The notes under the pieces were generated by a model. That model saw only the letters and a program-made list of their open reading frames with translations. It ran no database searches and had not been told where the DNA came from. This document shows, one piece after another, positions 16,171-24,109 of a stretch of DNA of 37,096 nt; position 1 is the stretch's first letter; every line of letters starts with the position of its first letter. Both the position numbers and the translations under genes were made by a program. The stretch comes from Ectorhizobium quercum (GTDB lineage Bacteria > Pseudomonadota > Alphaproteobacteria > Rhizobiales > Rhizobiaceae). The stretch spans positions 1 through 37,096 of the forward strand of contig NZ_JANFPI010000014.1 of the NCBI RefSeq assembly GCF_026552795.1, read 5' to 3'.

Positions 16171-17412
16171 ATGTCCGTTTCCGTCTCTCCGCTCGCCCCG
16201 CAATCCTATCCGGCCATGCCCGCCATCTCCGGCGTGCGCATGGCGACCGCCGCCGCCGGCATCAAGTACAAGAACCGGACCGATGTGCTGCTGATGGTCT
16301 TCGACCGCCCGGCTGCCGTCGCCGGCGTGTTCACCCGCTCGAAGTGCCCGTCCGCCCCGGTCGATTTCTGCCGCGCCAATCTGCCGCACGGCGTCGCCCG
16401 CGCGGTGGTCGTCAATTCCGGCAATGCCAATGCCTTCACCGGCATGAAGGGCAGGGCCGCGACGGCGCTGACGGCGAAGTCGGCGGCCGAGGCGGTGGGC
16501 TGCGCCGAGACCGAGGTCTACCTGGCCTCGACCGGCGTGATCGGCGAGCCGCTCGACGCGACGAAGTTCTCGGGCGTTCTCGGAACGATGCAGGCCGATG
16601 CCAGGGGCGATTTCTGGACGGAAGCGGCCAAGGCGATCATGACGACCGACACCTATCCGAAGGTCGCCACCCGGTCGGCGGAAATCGACGGCGTGAAGGT
16701 GACGATCAACGGTATCGCCAAGGGCGCCGGCATGATCGCGCCGGACATGGCGACGATGCTGTCCTTCGTCGTCACCGATGCCGATATCGATTCCCATGTT
16801 CTCCAGGTTCTGCTGGCGCAGGGCGTTGGCCCGACCTTCAATTCGGTGACGGTCGACAGCGACACCTCGACCTCCGACACGCTGCTGCTCTTTGCGACCG
16901 GTGCGGCGGCTGACCAGGGGCAGCGCCGGATCGAGAAGCCGGACGACCCGCATCTCGACGGCTTCCGCGCCGCACTCAACGACCTCCTCAAGGATCTGGC
17001 CTTGCAGGTGGTGCGTGACGGCGAGGGCGCCCGCAAGATGGTGGAAGTGACCGTGAGCGGCGCCGAAAGCGATCTCGCCGCCAAGCGTATCGCATTGTCC
17101 GTCGCCAATTCGCCGCTGGTCAAGACCGCCGTCGCCGGCGAGGACGCCAACTGGGGCCGCGTCGTGATGGCCGTCGGCAAGTCCGGCGAAATGGCCGACC
17201 GTGACCGGCTGGCGATCTGGTTCGGTGATGTCCGCGTGGCCGTCGACGGCGAGCGCGACCCGGCCTATTCGGAGGCGGCGGCCACCGCGGTCATGGAGCG
17301 GCAGGATATCACGATCCGCGTCGATCTGGGCATCGGCACCGGCACGGCGACCGTCTGGACCTGCGATCTCACCAAGGAATACGTTGCCATCAACGGCGAT
17401 TACCGGAGCTGA
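16171..17412 (+). CDS. argJ: Bifunctional ornithine acetyltransferase / N-acetylglutamate synthase
   Basis: 413 residues. ArgJ recycles the acetyl group of N-acetylornithine onto glutamate in arginine synthesis and, when bifunctional, also uses acetyl-CoA. The self-cleavage motif KGAGMIAPDMATML is present: cutting between Ala194 and Thr195 gives the two subunits and frees Thr as nucleophile. Other family blocks are TAAAGIKYKNRTDV, VVVNSGNANAFTG, NSVTVDSDTSTSDT and GEDANWGRVVMAVG. Whether it is mono- or bifunctional is not decided by sequence here. The ATG at 16171 is chosen because AGGG at 16160-16163 lies seven bases before it; an ATG two codons earlier is too near. GNAT and mutT follow in one run. 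Confidence 0.95.
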   Translation: MSVSVSPLAPQSYPAMPAISGVRMATAAAGIKYKNRTDVLLMVFDRPAAVAGVFTRSKCPSAPVDFCRANLPHGVARAVVVNSGNANAFTGMKGRAATALTAKSAAEAVGCAETEVYLASTGVIGEPLDATKFSGVLGTMQADARGDFWTEAAKAIMTTDTYPKVATRSAEIDGVKVTINGIAKGAGMIAPDMATMLSFVVTDADIDSHVLQVLLAQGVGPTFNSVTVDSDTSTSDTLLLFATGAAADQGQRRIEKPDDPHLDGFRAALNDLLKDLALQVVRDGEGARKMVEVTVSGAESDLAAKRIALSVANSPLVKTAVAGEDANWGRVVMAVGKSGEMADRDRLAIWFGDVRVAVDGERDPAYSEAAATAVMERQDITIRVDLGIGTGTATVWTCDLTKEYVAINGDYRS

Positions 17413-17418
17413 CGGCCC

Positions 17419-18192
17419 ATGCAGATCCCGTCCTCGACCGGAACCCTCCCGCTTGTCCGCCGACTCGAGGCCGTCGGCTTCCGCGCCTGGCCGGCGGCGA
17501 CCGTGCAATATGACGGAAGCTGGCAGATCCGGCTGAACGGCGGGCATCCCTCGAAGCGTCTCAACACCGTCGTGCCGCTCGATCCGTCTGACGCCGGCAA
17601 TCTCGACATGCGGCTGGAAAAGGCGCGCCGGAAGTTCGAGGCCTACGGGCGGCCGCTCATCGTGCGCGAAACGCCGCTGATGGCGGCGGCGTTGCGGGAG
17701 CATCTGGAAGAAAGCGGCTGGTCGGTGTTCGAGGAGGTGCTGGTGATGACCCGCAGCCTCGAGACGCTGGACCTGCCCGACACGATGGACCATCTGCCGG
17801 GCCACGATATCGGCCGCTTCGTCGAGGCGTATATCAGGATCAGCGGCGCCGATCCGGCGCTTCGCCCGGCGCTTGCGGAGATCATCAGCTCGATCAAGCC
17901 GGCTGTCGGCCTTTTCCTGAAGGAAGCCGTGGAGAACGAGCCGCAGGCGGCGGTGCTCTGCGTGCAGGACAACGACCTGGCGGGCATCATGTCGCTCGCC
18001 GTCGCCGCTTCCGAGCGCCGCAAGGGCTACGGGGCCGAAATTGTCGCCGCCGCGCTGCGCTGGGCGCGGGTCCGCTCGGCGCGGACCGCATGGTTGCAGG
18101 TCGTTTCCACCAATGAGGCGGCGCTTGCCCTTTACGAGCGCTTCGGCTTCACCGAAGCCTATCGCCATCGCTATTGGCGCAAGGGAGCGTGA
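17419..18192 (+). CDS. GNAT-family N-acetyltransferase
   Basis: 257 residues. The C-terminal half (about 140-257) is a GNAT fold with the acetyl-CoA loop in SERRKGYGAEIVAAALRWAR and the closing motif LQVVSTNEAALALYERFGFTEAYRHRYW. The N-terminal half contains a separate region (LPLVRRLEAVGFRAWPAATV) seen in the rhizobial genes next to argJ. The six bases after argJ and the single base before mutT indicate one transcript. The substrate is unknown; the location beside argJ and mutT is conserved by my recollection of rhizobial genomes but does not define it. Confidence 0.88.
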   Translation: MQIPSSTGTLPLVRRLEAVGFRAWPAATVQYDGSWQIRLNGGHPSKRLNTVVPLDPSDAGNLDMRLEKARRKFEAYGRPLIVRETPLMAAALREHLEESGWSVFEEVLVMTRSLETLDLPDTMDHLPGHDIGRFVEAYIRISGADPALRPALAEIISSIKPAVGLFLKEAVENEPQAAVLCVQDNDLAGIMSLAVAASERRKGYGAEIVAAALRWARVRSARTAWLQVVSTNEAALALYERFGFTEAYRHRYWRKGA

Positions 18193-18193
18193 G

Positions 18194-18625
18194 ATGACGG
18201 ACGCCGCCGTGACCGGGACCGCCGGGCGCAAGATTCTTCTCGTCGCGGCCTGCGCGCTCATCGATCCGGACGGCCGCATCCTTCTGGCGCAACGGCCGGA
18301 AGGCAAGAACCTTGCCGGGCTGTGGGAATTTCCCGGCGGCAAGGTGGAGCCCGGCGAAACGCCGGAAGAGACGCTCGTCCGCGAGCTGGAGGAAGAACTC
18401 GGCGTCGTCACGAAGGTGGCCTGCCTGGCGCCGCTGACCTTCGCCAGCCATACCTACGAGACCTTCCACCTGCTGATGCCGCTTTACGTCTGCCGCCGTT
18501 TCGAGGGGATCGCGACCGGCCGGGAAGGACAGGCCCTCAAGTGGGTGCGTCCGGCCCGCCTGCGCGACTATCCGATGCCGCCCGCCGACGAGCCGCTCAT
18601 TCCGTTTCTTCTCGATCTGCTGTGA
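18194..18625 (+). CDS. mutT: MutT-type Nudix hydrolase (8-oxo-dGTP diphosphatase)
   Basis: 143 residues with a complete Nudix box beginning at Gly49: GKVEPGE, then REL-EE-LG (Arg63, Glu64, Glu67, Glu68, Gly70), and upstream LWEFPGGK and LAQRPEGKNLAGLW typical of MutT. It hydrolyses oxidised dGTP so that it is not used in replication. The C-terminus (LKWVRPARLRDYPMPPADEPLI) also matches MutT. A longer open frame starts within the GNAT gene but the ATG at 18194, one base after the GNAT stop, begins the domain. Last gene of the argJ run. Confidence 0.92.
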   Translation: MTDAAVTGTAGRKILLVAACALIDPDGRILLAQRPEGKNLAGLWEFPGGKVEPGETPEETLVRELEEELGVVTKVACLAPLTFASHTYETFHLLMPLYVCRRFEGIATGREGQALKWVRPARLRDYPMPPADEPLIPFLLDLL

Positions 18626-18732
18626 TTATCCACAGTCCGGCGCCATAAACGGGGCTGCGTTAACAGTTGGTTTAATTCCTTCTGTCAAATTCATTTCGAA
18701 TTCAATGTAATTTTGCGTTGACGAGGTTCGAA

Positions 18733-19050
18733 ATGGGAAACGAGGATTCCTGGAAGGATGTCCGGCTTCGGCATCGGGCGTCTCGTTCCTCGTACAGGAC
18801 CGGTGCTCTCAATCTGGCGCTTCTGTTCGGTACGGCGATCGTGGCGTTGACGCTCATCCTGACGCCGATTCTCGCCAGCAAGCACGATAGCCGCAGCCTG
18901 GCGCTCATCGCGGACGATTTCGACCTGCTCACAACGGGTTCGGTGCCCCCGCGCCCGCACGGCAAGTCCTATTCGATCCGCCGCAGCGTCTTGCAGGAAA
19001 CGCCGGGCTCCGTGTGTATCGTCGAGGGATACGGCAACGGCGCCTGCTGA
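18733..19050 (+). CDS. Small single-pass membrane protein of unknown function
   Basis: 105 residues. A basic N-terminus (about 1-27) precedes one hydrophobic helix (ALNLALLFGTAIVALTLILTPILA, about 24-47), followed by an extracytoplasmic tail with TTGSVPPR and YSIRRSVLQETPGSVCIVEG and two cysteines near the end. I do not recognise a characterised family, but similar genes sit upstream of the Flp pilin in rhizobia as I recall. GAGG at 18723-18726 sets the ATG at 18733; a TTG at 18718 is possible. The upstream 100 bases are AT-rich and include TTAACAGTTGGTTTAA. A role with the pilin is only suggested by position. Confidence 0.75.
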   Translation: MGNEDSWKDVRLRHRASRSSYRTGALNLALLFGTAIVALTLILTPILASKHDSRSLALIADDFDLLTTGSVPPRPHGKSYSIRRSVLQETPGSVCIVEGYGNGAC

Positions 19051-19138
19051 AGCGGAGCGGCATGGGATTCCCGGCATGGGCGGCGCAGGCCGGACGAGCC
19101 GGCACTGTCTGGTCCGGTTTCGTTTCGAGGAGTTTCCC

Positions 19139-19321
19139 ATGTCCATGTCGCGGCTCTGCCGTCGTTTCCTGCGGTCCGAGGATGGCGCCACCGCCATCGA
19201 ATACGGGCTTCTGACCACGCTCATCGCCGTGAGCCTCATCGTCGGGGTCGAGGCCATCGGAAACAATATCAGCAACCTGCTTCTCGACGTGAACACCAGG
19301 ATCGAGGACGCAGACGGCTGA
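19139..19321 (+). CDS. Flp/Fap-type IVb pilin
   Basis: 60 residues matching the small Flp pilins. The prepilin cleavage site is Gly16/Ala17 in SEDGATAIEYGLL, with the usual Glu21-Tyr22 of mature pilins, followed by one long hydrophobic helix (LLTTLIAVSLIVGVEAI) and a short tail. CpaA-type prepilin peptidase would process it and a Tad/Cpa machine would assemble it. GAGGAG at 19127-19132 supports the ATG at 19139. No cpa/tad genes occur in the window, so this is an orphan copy paired with the small membrane protein before it. Confidence 0.9.
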   Translation: MSMSRLCRRFLRSEDGATAIEYGLLTTLIAVSLIVGVEAIGNNISNLLLDVNTRIEDADG

Positions 19322-19381
19322 CCGGCTTGCGGCAGGTCGGCCTGTACCTGAAGAGGCGTGGCCGGCTCTTGCCGGATCGGC

Positions 19382-20245
19382 CTATTCTTTCGCCTTCAGC
19401 GCATCGGCCAGCCGCATGCGGGCGGAGCCGGGCTTGAGCGGCTTCTGCTGGCTTTCATGCGGAGACCAGGCGGAGACGTAGAGGATCGAGAAGGTCGCGC
19501 GGATGCGGCCGTCCGCATCGGAATAGCGCTCGGCATAAAGCTGCGCCGCCCGCATGAAGAAGGCCCGGTTCAGCGGCTTTCGGCTTCGGCCCATCAGGGG
19601 ATTGGCCATACCCATCGCGCGCAGGTCCTTCATGAGGTCGAACATCGTGTCGTAGCGCACGGTATAGTTTTCCATGTCGACGACGGGCAGGGCAAAGCCG
19701 GCCCGTTGCAGCAGGGCGCCGATGTCGCGCACATCCGCGAAGGGGATGACGCGCGGGCTGGCGCCGCCGGTTAGGGCGGCCTCGGTCGCGAGCAGTACGT
19801 CGCGCAGTTCCTGCAACGTGCCGGCGCCGGGAATGGCGGCGAGGAACAGGCCGTCCGGCACCAGCGCCCGGTTGATCTGCACGAAGACGCCGGGCGTGTC
19901 GTTGGTGACATGGAGGTTGAGCGGGGAGACGACGAGATTGACCGAGCGGGCGGCGAGCGGCAGCGTTTCCAGCGGCGCTTCGCCGACATTATCCGGATTG
20001 CCGGTGCCCTCGAGTTCCACGCGTTGCATCTCGCCGACCTTGCCGGTGGCGATGCAGGCCCTGCCGGCGGCGCCGGTGACGCCGAAAAGCTCGACGCCTT
20101 TTTCGAAGGTCCGCTCGACGACGGAGAGCCTGTCGGCGATTTCCTCCGCGGCGAGATCGATCAGGAAAGCGGCGCGGGGATCTCCGGCCCTGAGGGCGCG
20201 GCGGCGGTTGGCGGCGATGAGATCCTGATCGAAAAGAAGGTCCAT
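19382..20245 (-). CDS. SAM-dependent methyltransferase, NDUFAF5/BioC-like
   Basis: 287 residues. The middle matches class I methyltransferases (VELFGVTGAAG, SVNLVVSPLNLHVTNDTPGVFVQINRALVPDGLFLAAI). The C-terminal features YTVRYDTMFDLMKDLRAMGMANPLMGR and FSILYVSAWSPHESQQKPLKPGSA are those of the alphaproteobacterial/mitochondrial NDUFAF5 group; human NDUFAF5 hydroxylates an arginine of complex I subunit NDUFS7. By that analogy a complex I assembly role is possible. The glycine-rich SAM loop is degenerate (VTGAAGRACIATGKV). GGGAG precedes the ATG at 20245. It diverges from comF, 62 bases apart. Confidence 0.8.
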   Translation of the reverse strand: MDLLFDQDLIAANRRRALRAGDPRAAFLIDLAAEEIADRLSVVERTFEKGVELFGVTGAAGRACIATGKVGEMQRVELEGTGNPDNVGEAPLETLPLAARSVNLVVSPLNLHVTNDTPGVFVQINRALVPDGLFLAAIPGAGTLQELRDVLLATEAALTGGASPRVIPFADVRDIGALLQRAGFALPVVDMENYTVRYDTMFDLMKDLRAMGMANPLMGRSRKPLNRAFFMRAAQLYAERYSDADGRIRATFSILYVSAWSPHESQQKPLKPGSARMRLADALKAKE

Positions 20246-20307
20246 GATGACACGCTCCCGTCTTATGGGACTTCGCAAAGGCGCCAGCCTTGGCGTAATG
20301 TCAAGGC

Positions 20308-21090
20308 ATGACTGACGAGAGCCTTGCTTTTCCATCGGAGCCTTCCCCGCTCGCCGCCGCGTTCCGGCGATGGGCGGCCTTCGTCGTCGATCTCGTCTAT
20401 CCGCCGCATTGCGCCGGATGCGGGACGGCGAGCCAGCGCCACCGGGCGCTGTGCCCGTCCTGCTGGTCATCCGTCCGTTTCATCGAAAAGCCCTATTGCG
20501 CGGTGCTCGGCATTCCCTTTCGACGCGATGAAGGGGAAGGGATGCTGAGCCCGGCGGCGATCGCCCGTCCGCCGGTCTTCGACCGCCTGAGGGCGGTCGC
20601 CCTGCACGAAGGCGTGGCGCGCCATCTCGTTCACAGGCTGAAATACCGCGACAGGACCGATCTCGCGCCGATGATGGCCGAATGGATGATACGGGCAAGC
20701 GACGGATATGTTGCGGCCTGCGACGCCGTGGTGCCGGTGCCGCTTCACGCCCGCCGCATGCTTTCGCGCCGGTTCAACCAGTCGGCCGAACTGGCGCGGC
20801 CGCTGGCGAGAAAGGCCGGCAAGCCTCTGCTTGCCCATGCGCTCGTGCGCGTCAAGCCGACCCGGCGGCAGGTGGGGCTTTCGGCGCGGCGGCGCGCGGC
20901 CAACGTGCGCGGGGCGTTCCGGGTCCGGAAAGGCCAGCTTGTCGCCATCCGCGGAAAGCATATCCTGCTGGTTGACGACGTCTATACCACGGGCGCCACC
21001 GTTTCGGCCGCGGCCAGGGCGCTGAAGCGGGCGGGTGCCGCCGAGGTGACTGTTTTGACATTTGCAATGGCCCTCGGCGGTCCTATATGA
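20308..21090 (+). CDS. comF: ComF family phosphoribosyltransferase-like protein
   Basis: 260 residues. A zinc-ribbon at the start uses Cys35, Cys38, Cys49 and Cys52 (HCAGCG, LCPSC). The C-terminal phosphoribosyltransferase domain has the PRPP motif ILLVDDVYTTGAT (about 218-230) and VPVPLHARRMLSRRFNQS. ComF proteins take part in natural competence in some bacteria (with ComFA/PriA); in species not known to be competent the role is unclear. It starts a run with grxC, nit1 and the DUF1178 gene. The frame ends at 21090, 48 bases before grxC. Confidence 0.9.
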   Translation: MTDESLAFPSEPSPLAAAFRRWAAFVVDLVYPPHCAGCGTASQRHRALCPSCWSSVRFIEKPYCAVLGIPFRRDEGEGMLSPAAIARPPVFDRLRAVALHEGVARHLVHRLKYRDRTDLAPMMAEWMIRASDGYVAACDAVVPVPLHARRMLSRRFNQSAELARPLARKAGKPLLAHALVRVKPTRRQVGLSARRRAANVRGAFRVRKGQLVAIRGKHILLVDDVYTTGATVSAAARALKRAGAAEVTVLTFAMALGGPI

Positions 21091-21138
21091 CAGGGGCGTG
21101 AAGGCCTGCGACTGCTGGCCGCGGAGGCGGAGACGACG

Positions 21139-21402
21139 ATGGCATCGGTGACGATCTATACACGGGAATATTGCGGCTATTGCGCGCGTGCCAAGGCGCT
21201 GCTCGCCGCCAAGGGCGTCGATTTCGAGGAAAAGGACGCGACCTATTCGCCGGAGCTTCGCAAGGAGATGGTCGAGCGCTCCAACGGCGGTTCCACCTTC
21301 CCGCAGATCTTCATCAACGGCAGGCATGTCGGCGGCTGCGACGATCTCCATGCGCTCGACCGCGCCGGGAAGCTCGATCCGCTTCTGGCCGAGGAGGCCT
21401 GA
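21139..21402 (+). CDS. grxC: Glutaredoxin 3
   Basis: 87 residues, a monodomain dithiol glutaredoxin with the CGYC active site (Cys12-Gly-Tyr-Cys15), the glutathione-binding cis-proline in TFPQIFI and the GGCDDLHALDRAGKLD C-terminal motif. It reduces disulfides and mixed glutathione disulfides with glutathione as electron donor. The CPYC of E. coli Grx3 is CGYC here. It follows comF at 48 bases and leads nit1 by one base, so glutaredoxin and Nit1 are likely made together. Confidence 0.95.
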   Translation: MASVTIYTREYCGYCARAKALLAAKGVDFEEKDATYSPELRKEMVERSNGGSTFPQIFINGRHVGGCDDLHALDRAGKLDPLLAEEA

Positions 21403-21403
21403 G

Positions 21404-22234
21404 ATGGGTTTCAAGGTCGCCGCCATCCAGATGTGCTCGGGCACCGAAGTGGAACGGAATGTCGGGACGCTGGAGACCCTCGTGCGCGACGCCGCCGCAA
21501 GGGGGGCGATCTACGTCCAGACGCCGGAAATGACGGGTGCGCTTCAACGCAACCGCAAGGCTCTGTTCGCGGCGATCCGCCCGGAGGAGACCGACCTGGT
21601 GGCCCAGGCGGCAGCGAGGCTCGCGCGCGAGCTGAACATTCATCTCCATATCGGCTCGACGGCGATCGATCTCGGCGACGGCAAGGTCGCCAACCGGGCC
21701 CTGCTGTTCGGACCGGACGGGAAGAAGATCGCCTCCTACGACAAGATCCACATGTTCGACGTCGATCTCGACAATGGGGAAAGCTGGCGCGAAAGCGCGG
21801 TCTACCAGCCGGGCTACGAGGCCCGGGTCGTTTCCCTGCCGTTCGCCCGGCTCGGGCTGGCGGTTTGCTACGATGTGCGTTTTCCGCACCTGTTCCGCGC
21901 GCAGGCGCTGGCGGGTGCCGAAATCCTGACGGCACCCGCCGCCTTCACCCGGCAGACGGGTGAGGCGCACTGGAGCATCCTGCAACGCGCCCGCGCCATC
22001 GAGAACGGCGCGTTCATGATCTCCGCCGCCCAGGGCGGCGTGCATGAGGACGGCCGCGAGACCTACGGCCATTCGATCATCGTCGATCCGTGGGGCAAGG
22101 TGCTTGCGGAAGCGGGCGGAACGGGCGAAGCTGTTCTCGTCGCCGATATCGATATAGCGGGCGTCGCGGCCGCGCGCTCGAAAATCCCGAACCTGAAGAA
22201 TTCCCGCGATTTTTCGCTGGTCGACATGGCCTGA
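21404..22234 (+). CDS. Carbon-nitrogen hydrolase, Nit1-like (deaminated glutathione amidase)
   Basis: 276 residues of the nitrilase superfamily with the full catalytic set Glu42 (TPEMTG), Lys114 (SYDKIHMFDVD) and Cys155 (GLAVCYDVRFP). The pattern KIHMFDVDLDNGESWRES with GHSIIVDPWGKVLAEAG matches the Nit1 branch, which cleaves the alpha-ketoglutaramate-like by-product deaminated glutathione, rather than Nit2 omega-amidase or aliphatic nitrilases. Its start overlaps the grxC end by one base spacing. The pairing with glutaredoxin agrees with a glutathione-maintenance role. The assignment to Nit1 is by memory of the human sequence and remains to be tested. Confidence 0.88.
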   Translation: MGFKVAAIQMCSGTEVERNVGTLETLVRDAAARGAIYVQTPEMTGALQRNRKALFAAIRPEETDLVAQAAARLARELNIHLHIGSTAIDLGDGKVANRALLFGPDGKKIASYDKIHMFDVDLDNGESWRESAVYQPGYEARVVSLPFARLGLAVCYDVRFPHLFRAQALAGAEILTAPAAFTRQTGEAHWSILQRARAIENGAFMISAAQGGVHEDGRETYGHSIIVDPWGKVLAEAGGTGEAVLVADIDIAGVAAARSKIPNLKNSRDFSLVDMA

Positions 22235-22253
22235 ACCCGAGGAGGGCCCCGCA

Positions 22254-22682
22254 GTGATCCGTTATGCCCTCATATGCGAAAGCGGCCACGACTTCGAAGG
22301 GTGGTTTTCGGGCAGCGCCGATTTCGACGGCCAGATGCAGCGCGGGCTGGTGAGCTGTCCGGTGTGCGGGTCGCTGTCGGTGACGAAGGCGCTGATGGCG
22401 CCTTCCGTTGCGCCGGCGCGCAAGAAAGAGCAGCGGCAGACGCTTGCGATGGATGTCGCGCGCAAGGAGGCTATGGCGAAGCTGAAGGCTGCCATCGCCG
22501 AGGTGAAGGCCAGTTCCGAGGATGTCGGCGAGCGCTTCCCGGAGGAGGCGCGGCGCATTCACTACGGCGAGGCGGAAACCCGCGGCATCATCGGGCAGGC
22601 GAGCGTCGAGGAGGCGCGCGACCTGATCGAGGAAGGCATTGCAGTCGCGCCACTGCCGGTGTTCCCCGACGATGTGAACTGA
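22254..22682 (+). CDS. DUF1178 family protein
   Basis: 142 residues, GTG start at 22254 after GAGGAGG. It opens MIRYALICESGHDFEGWF and continues with a rubredoxin/zinc-ribbon-like CPVCGS (about 35-40), then a long charged helix (ARKEAMAKLKAAIAEVKASSEDVGERF) and a C-terminal RRIHYGEAETRGIIGQAS motif. The family has no known function. In alphaproteobacteria it follows Nit1 and GrxC, so it probably belongs to the same transcript (19-base gap). Convergent with ubiG. Confidence 0.88.
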   Translation: MIRYALICESGHDFEGWFSGSADFDGQMQRGLVSCPVCGSLSVTKALMAPSVAPARKKEQRQTLAMDVARKEAMAKLKAAIAEVKASSEDVGERFPEEARRIHYGEAETRGIIGQASVEEARDLIEEGIAVAPLPVFPDDVN

Positions 22683-22707
22683 CGGTCCCCTTGTCGAGGC
22701 CGGGCGT

Positions 22708-23454
22708 TCAGGCCGGGCGCCTTGCCAGCACCATGTAGTTCACGTCAGTATCGGCGGAGAGGTTCCAGCGGTCCTGAAGGACGTTGTAGAAGACGCCGTT
22801 CTTTTCGACGATCTCCATGCCGCCGGCGAGAAGCGGCGCTTCCAGTTCTTCCGGCGTCACCAGCTTTTCAAACTGATGCGTGCCGCGCGGCAGCCAGCGC
22901 AGCACGACCTCCGCCGCGAAGATGGCGAGCGCCCGGGCCTTGAGGGTGCGATTGATGGTGGCGATCAGCATCATGCCGCCGGGGCGCACCATCGAGGCGC
23001 AGGTGCGGATGAAGAAATCGACGTCGGCAACGTGCTCGACCACTTCCATGTTCAGGACGATGTCGAAGGTCTCGCCCGCTTCGGCGAGCGCCTCGGCCGT
23101 GACGGCACGGTAATCGACGTCGACGCCGGTCTGCGCCGCATGGGTTCTGGCGATGCCGATGTTCTTTTCCGAGGCATCGGCGCCGAGCACGCTGGCGCCC
23201 ATGCGCGCGACGGGTTCGCACAGGAGGCCGCCGCCACAGCCGATGTCCAGCACGCGCAGCCCTTCCAGCGGCCGGGCCGACTTCGGATCGCGGCCGAAAT
23301 GCGCGCAGGCCTTGTCGCGGATATAGGCGAGGCGGACGGGGTTGAACTTGTGAAGCGGGCGGAACTTGCCGGTCGGGCTCCACCATTCGGCCGCCATCGC
23401 CGAGAAGCGGTCGACCTCGGACTGGTCTATCGTGGTACGCGCTGCTTCGCTCAT
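22708..23454 (-). CDS. ubiG: Ubiquinone biosynthesis O-methyltransferase
   Basis: 248 residues with a canonical SAM-binding motif VLDIGCGGG (68-76) and the UbiG-type sequence WWSPTGKFRPLHKFNPVRL upstream and IATINRTLKARALAIFAAEV-LRWLPRGTHQFEKLVTPEEL downstream. UbiG performs two O-methylations in ubiquinone synthesis at the membrane surface. The open frame extends to 23529 but the ATG at 23454 begins the conserved MSEAARTTIDQSEVDRFSAM. It diverges from the small membrane protein gene at 23539. Confidence 0.95.
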   Translation of the reverse strand: MSEAARTTIDQSEVDRFSAMAAEWWSPTGKFRPLHKFNPVRLAYIRDKACAHFGRDPKSARPLEGLRVLDIGCGGGLLCEPVARMGASVLGADASEKNIGIARTHAAQTGVDVDYRAVTAEALAEAGETFDIVLNMEVVEHVADVDFFIRTCASMVRPGGMMLIATINRTLKARALAIFAAEVVLRWLPRGTHQFEKLVTPEELEAPLLAGGMEIVEKNGVFYNVLQDRWNLSADTDVNYMVLARRPA

Positions 23455-23538
23455 GGCCGGTTCCCCCGATTCGTGGTAAGGCTGTTCCGGCAGACGATCT
23501 GAAGCGGTTCTGCGGCCGGAACGGCGCAAGGATCGACC

Positions 23539-23904
23539 ATGAAGTCGGACGATGGCGCCGCGAAGTCAAGAGGCAGGGGCAAGAAGATGGCGGACGAGGA
23601 AGGGCGGGAGGAAAAACGCGTTTACGACCGTTACGACCTGACGCCGGAGGAGGCGCGGCAGGATCATCGGGACATGCTGCGGTTTCTGGCGATCAACGTG
23701 CTGTTCGGCATGGGGCTGGGAATCCTGATCGCCGGCAGCCTTCTCTGGTTCGATATCGGCGGTCTCTGGACCCATGTGGTACGCTCGCGCCATCCCGTCG
23801 TCAGCGCGCTGCTGCTGTTCGTGCCGCTGTCGCTGACCTTCGGCAGCGTCGTCGTCGGATCGGCGATCATGACCATGCCTTACAAGCGCAAGAAGGAATT
23901 GTAG
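23539..23904 (+). CDS. Small two-helix membrane protein of unknown function
   Basis: 121 residues. The N-terminal 45 residues are charged (KSRGRGKKMADEEGREEKRVYDRYDLTPEEARQDHRDM); two hydrophobic helices follow at about 47-70 and 85-110 with a basic end (YKRKKEL). No recognised family. The start with AAGGA six bases upstream is taken; an internal ATG at 23587 is an alternative. It stands alone between ubiG and lysC, with a terminator after it. Confidence 0.75.
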   Translation: MKSDDGAAKSRGRGKKMADEEGREEKRVYDRYDLTPEEARQDHRDMLRFLAINVLFGMGLGILIAGSLLWFDIGGLWTHVVRSRHPVVSALLLFVPLSLTFGSVVVGSAIMTMPYKRKKEL

Positions 23905-23978
23905 GCGCCGGCCAGGCCACCGCTTGCCCATCGACGGTAAATGCCGGGCGAGGGCGGTGAAAATGCCGACGCTTGAGG

Positions 23979-24010
23979 CCCCGGATGCCATTGCGCCCGG
24001 GGTTTGTTTT
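23979..24010 (+). terminator. Rho-independent terminator after the small membrane protein gene
   Basis: CCCCGG (23979-23984) and CCGGGG (23997-24002) with a 12-base loop, followed by TTTGTTTT. Confidence 0.7.
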
Positions 24011-24109
24011 CGATAAGAGACACGCCGACCGCCGCGCAGTCGCAAAAGCGCGGTCTCGCTGGTGAAAGCTTTCCCTCGAAAGCGTCAATCGGAATACCGG
24101 ATCAAGGCT

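Noticed and set aside
15976..18411. An 811-codon frame antisense to argJ, GNAT and mutT
   Set aside because: It is opposite three well-supported genes. Its composition (many Arg, Gly, His, Asp) is that of an antisense shadow.
22683..22707. Terminator between the DUF1178 gene and ubiG
   Set aside because: Only repeated GGCCGGGCG-like words occur in the 25-base gap; no stem with a T tract.
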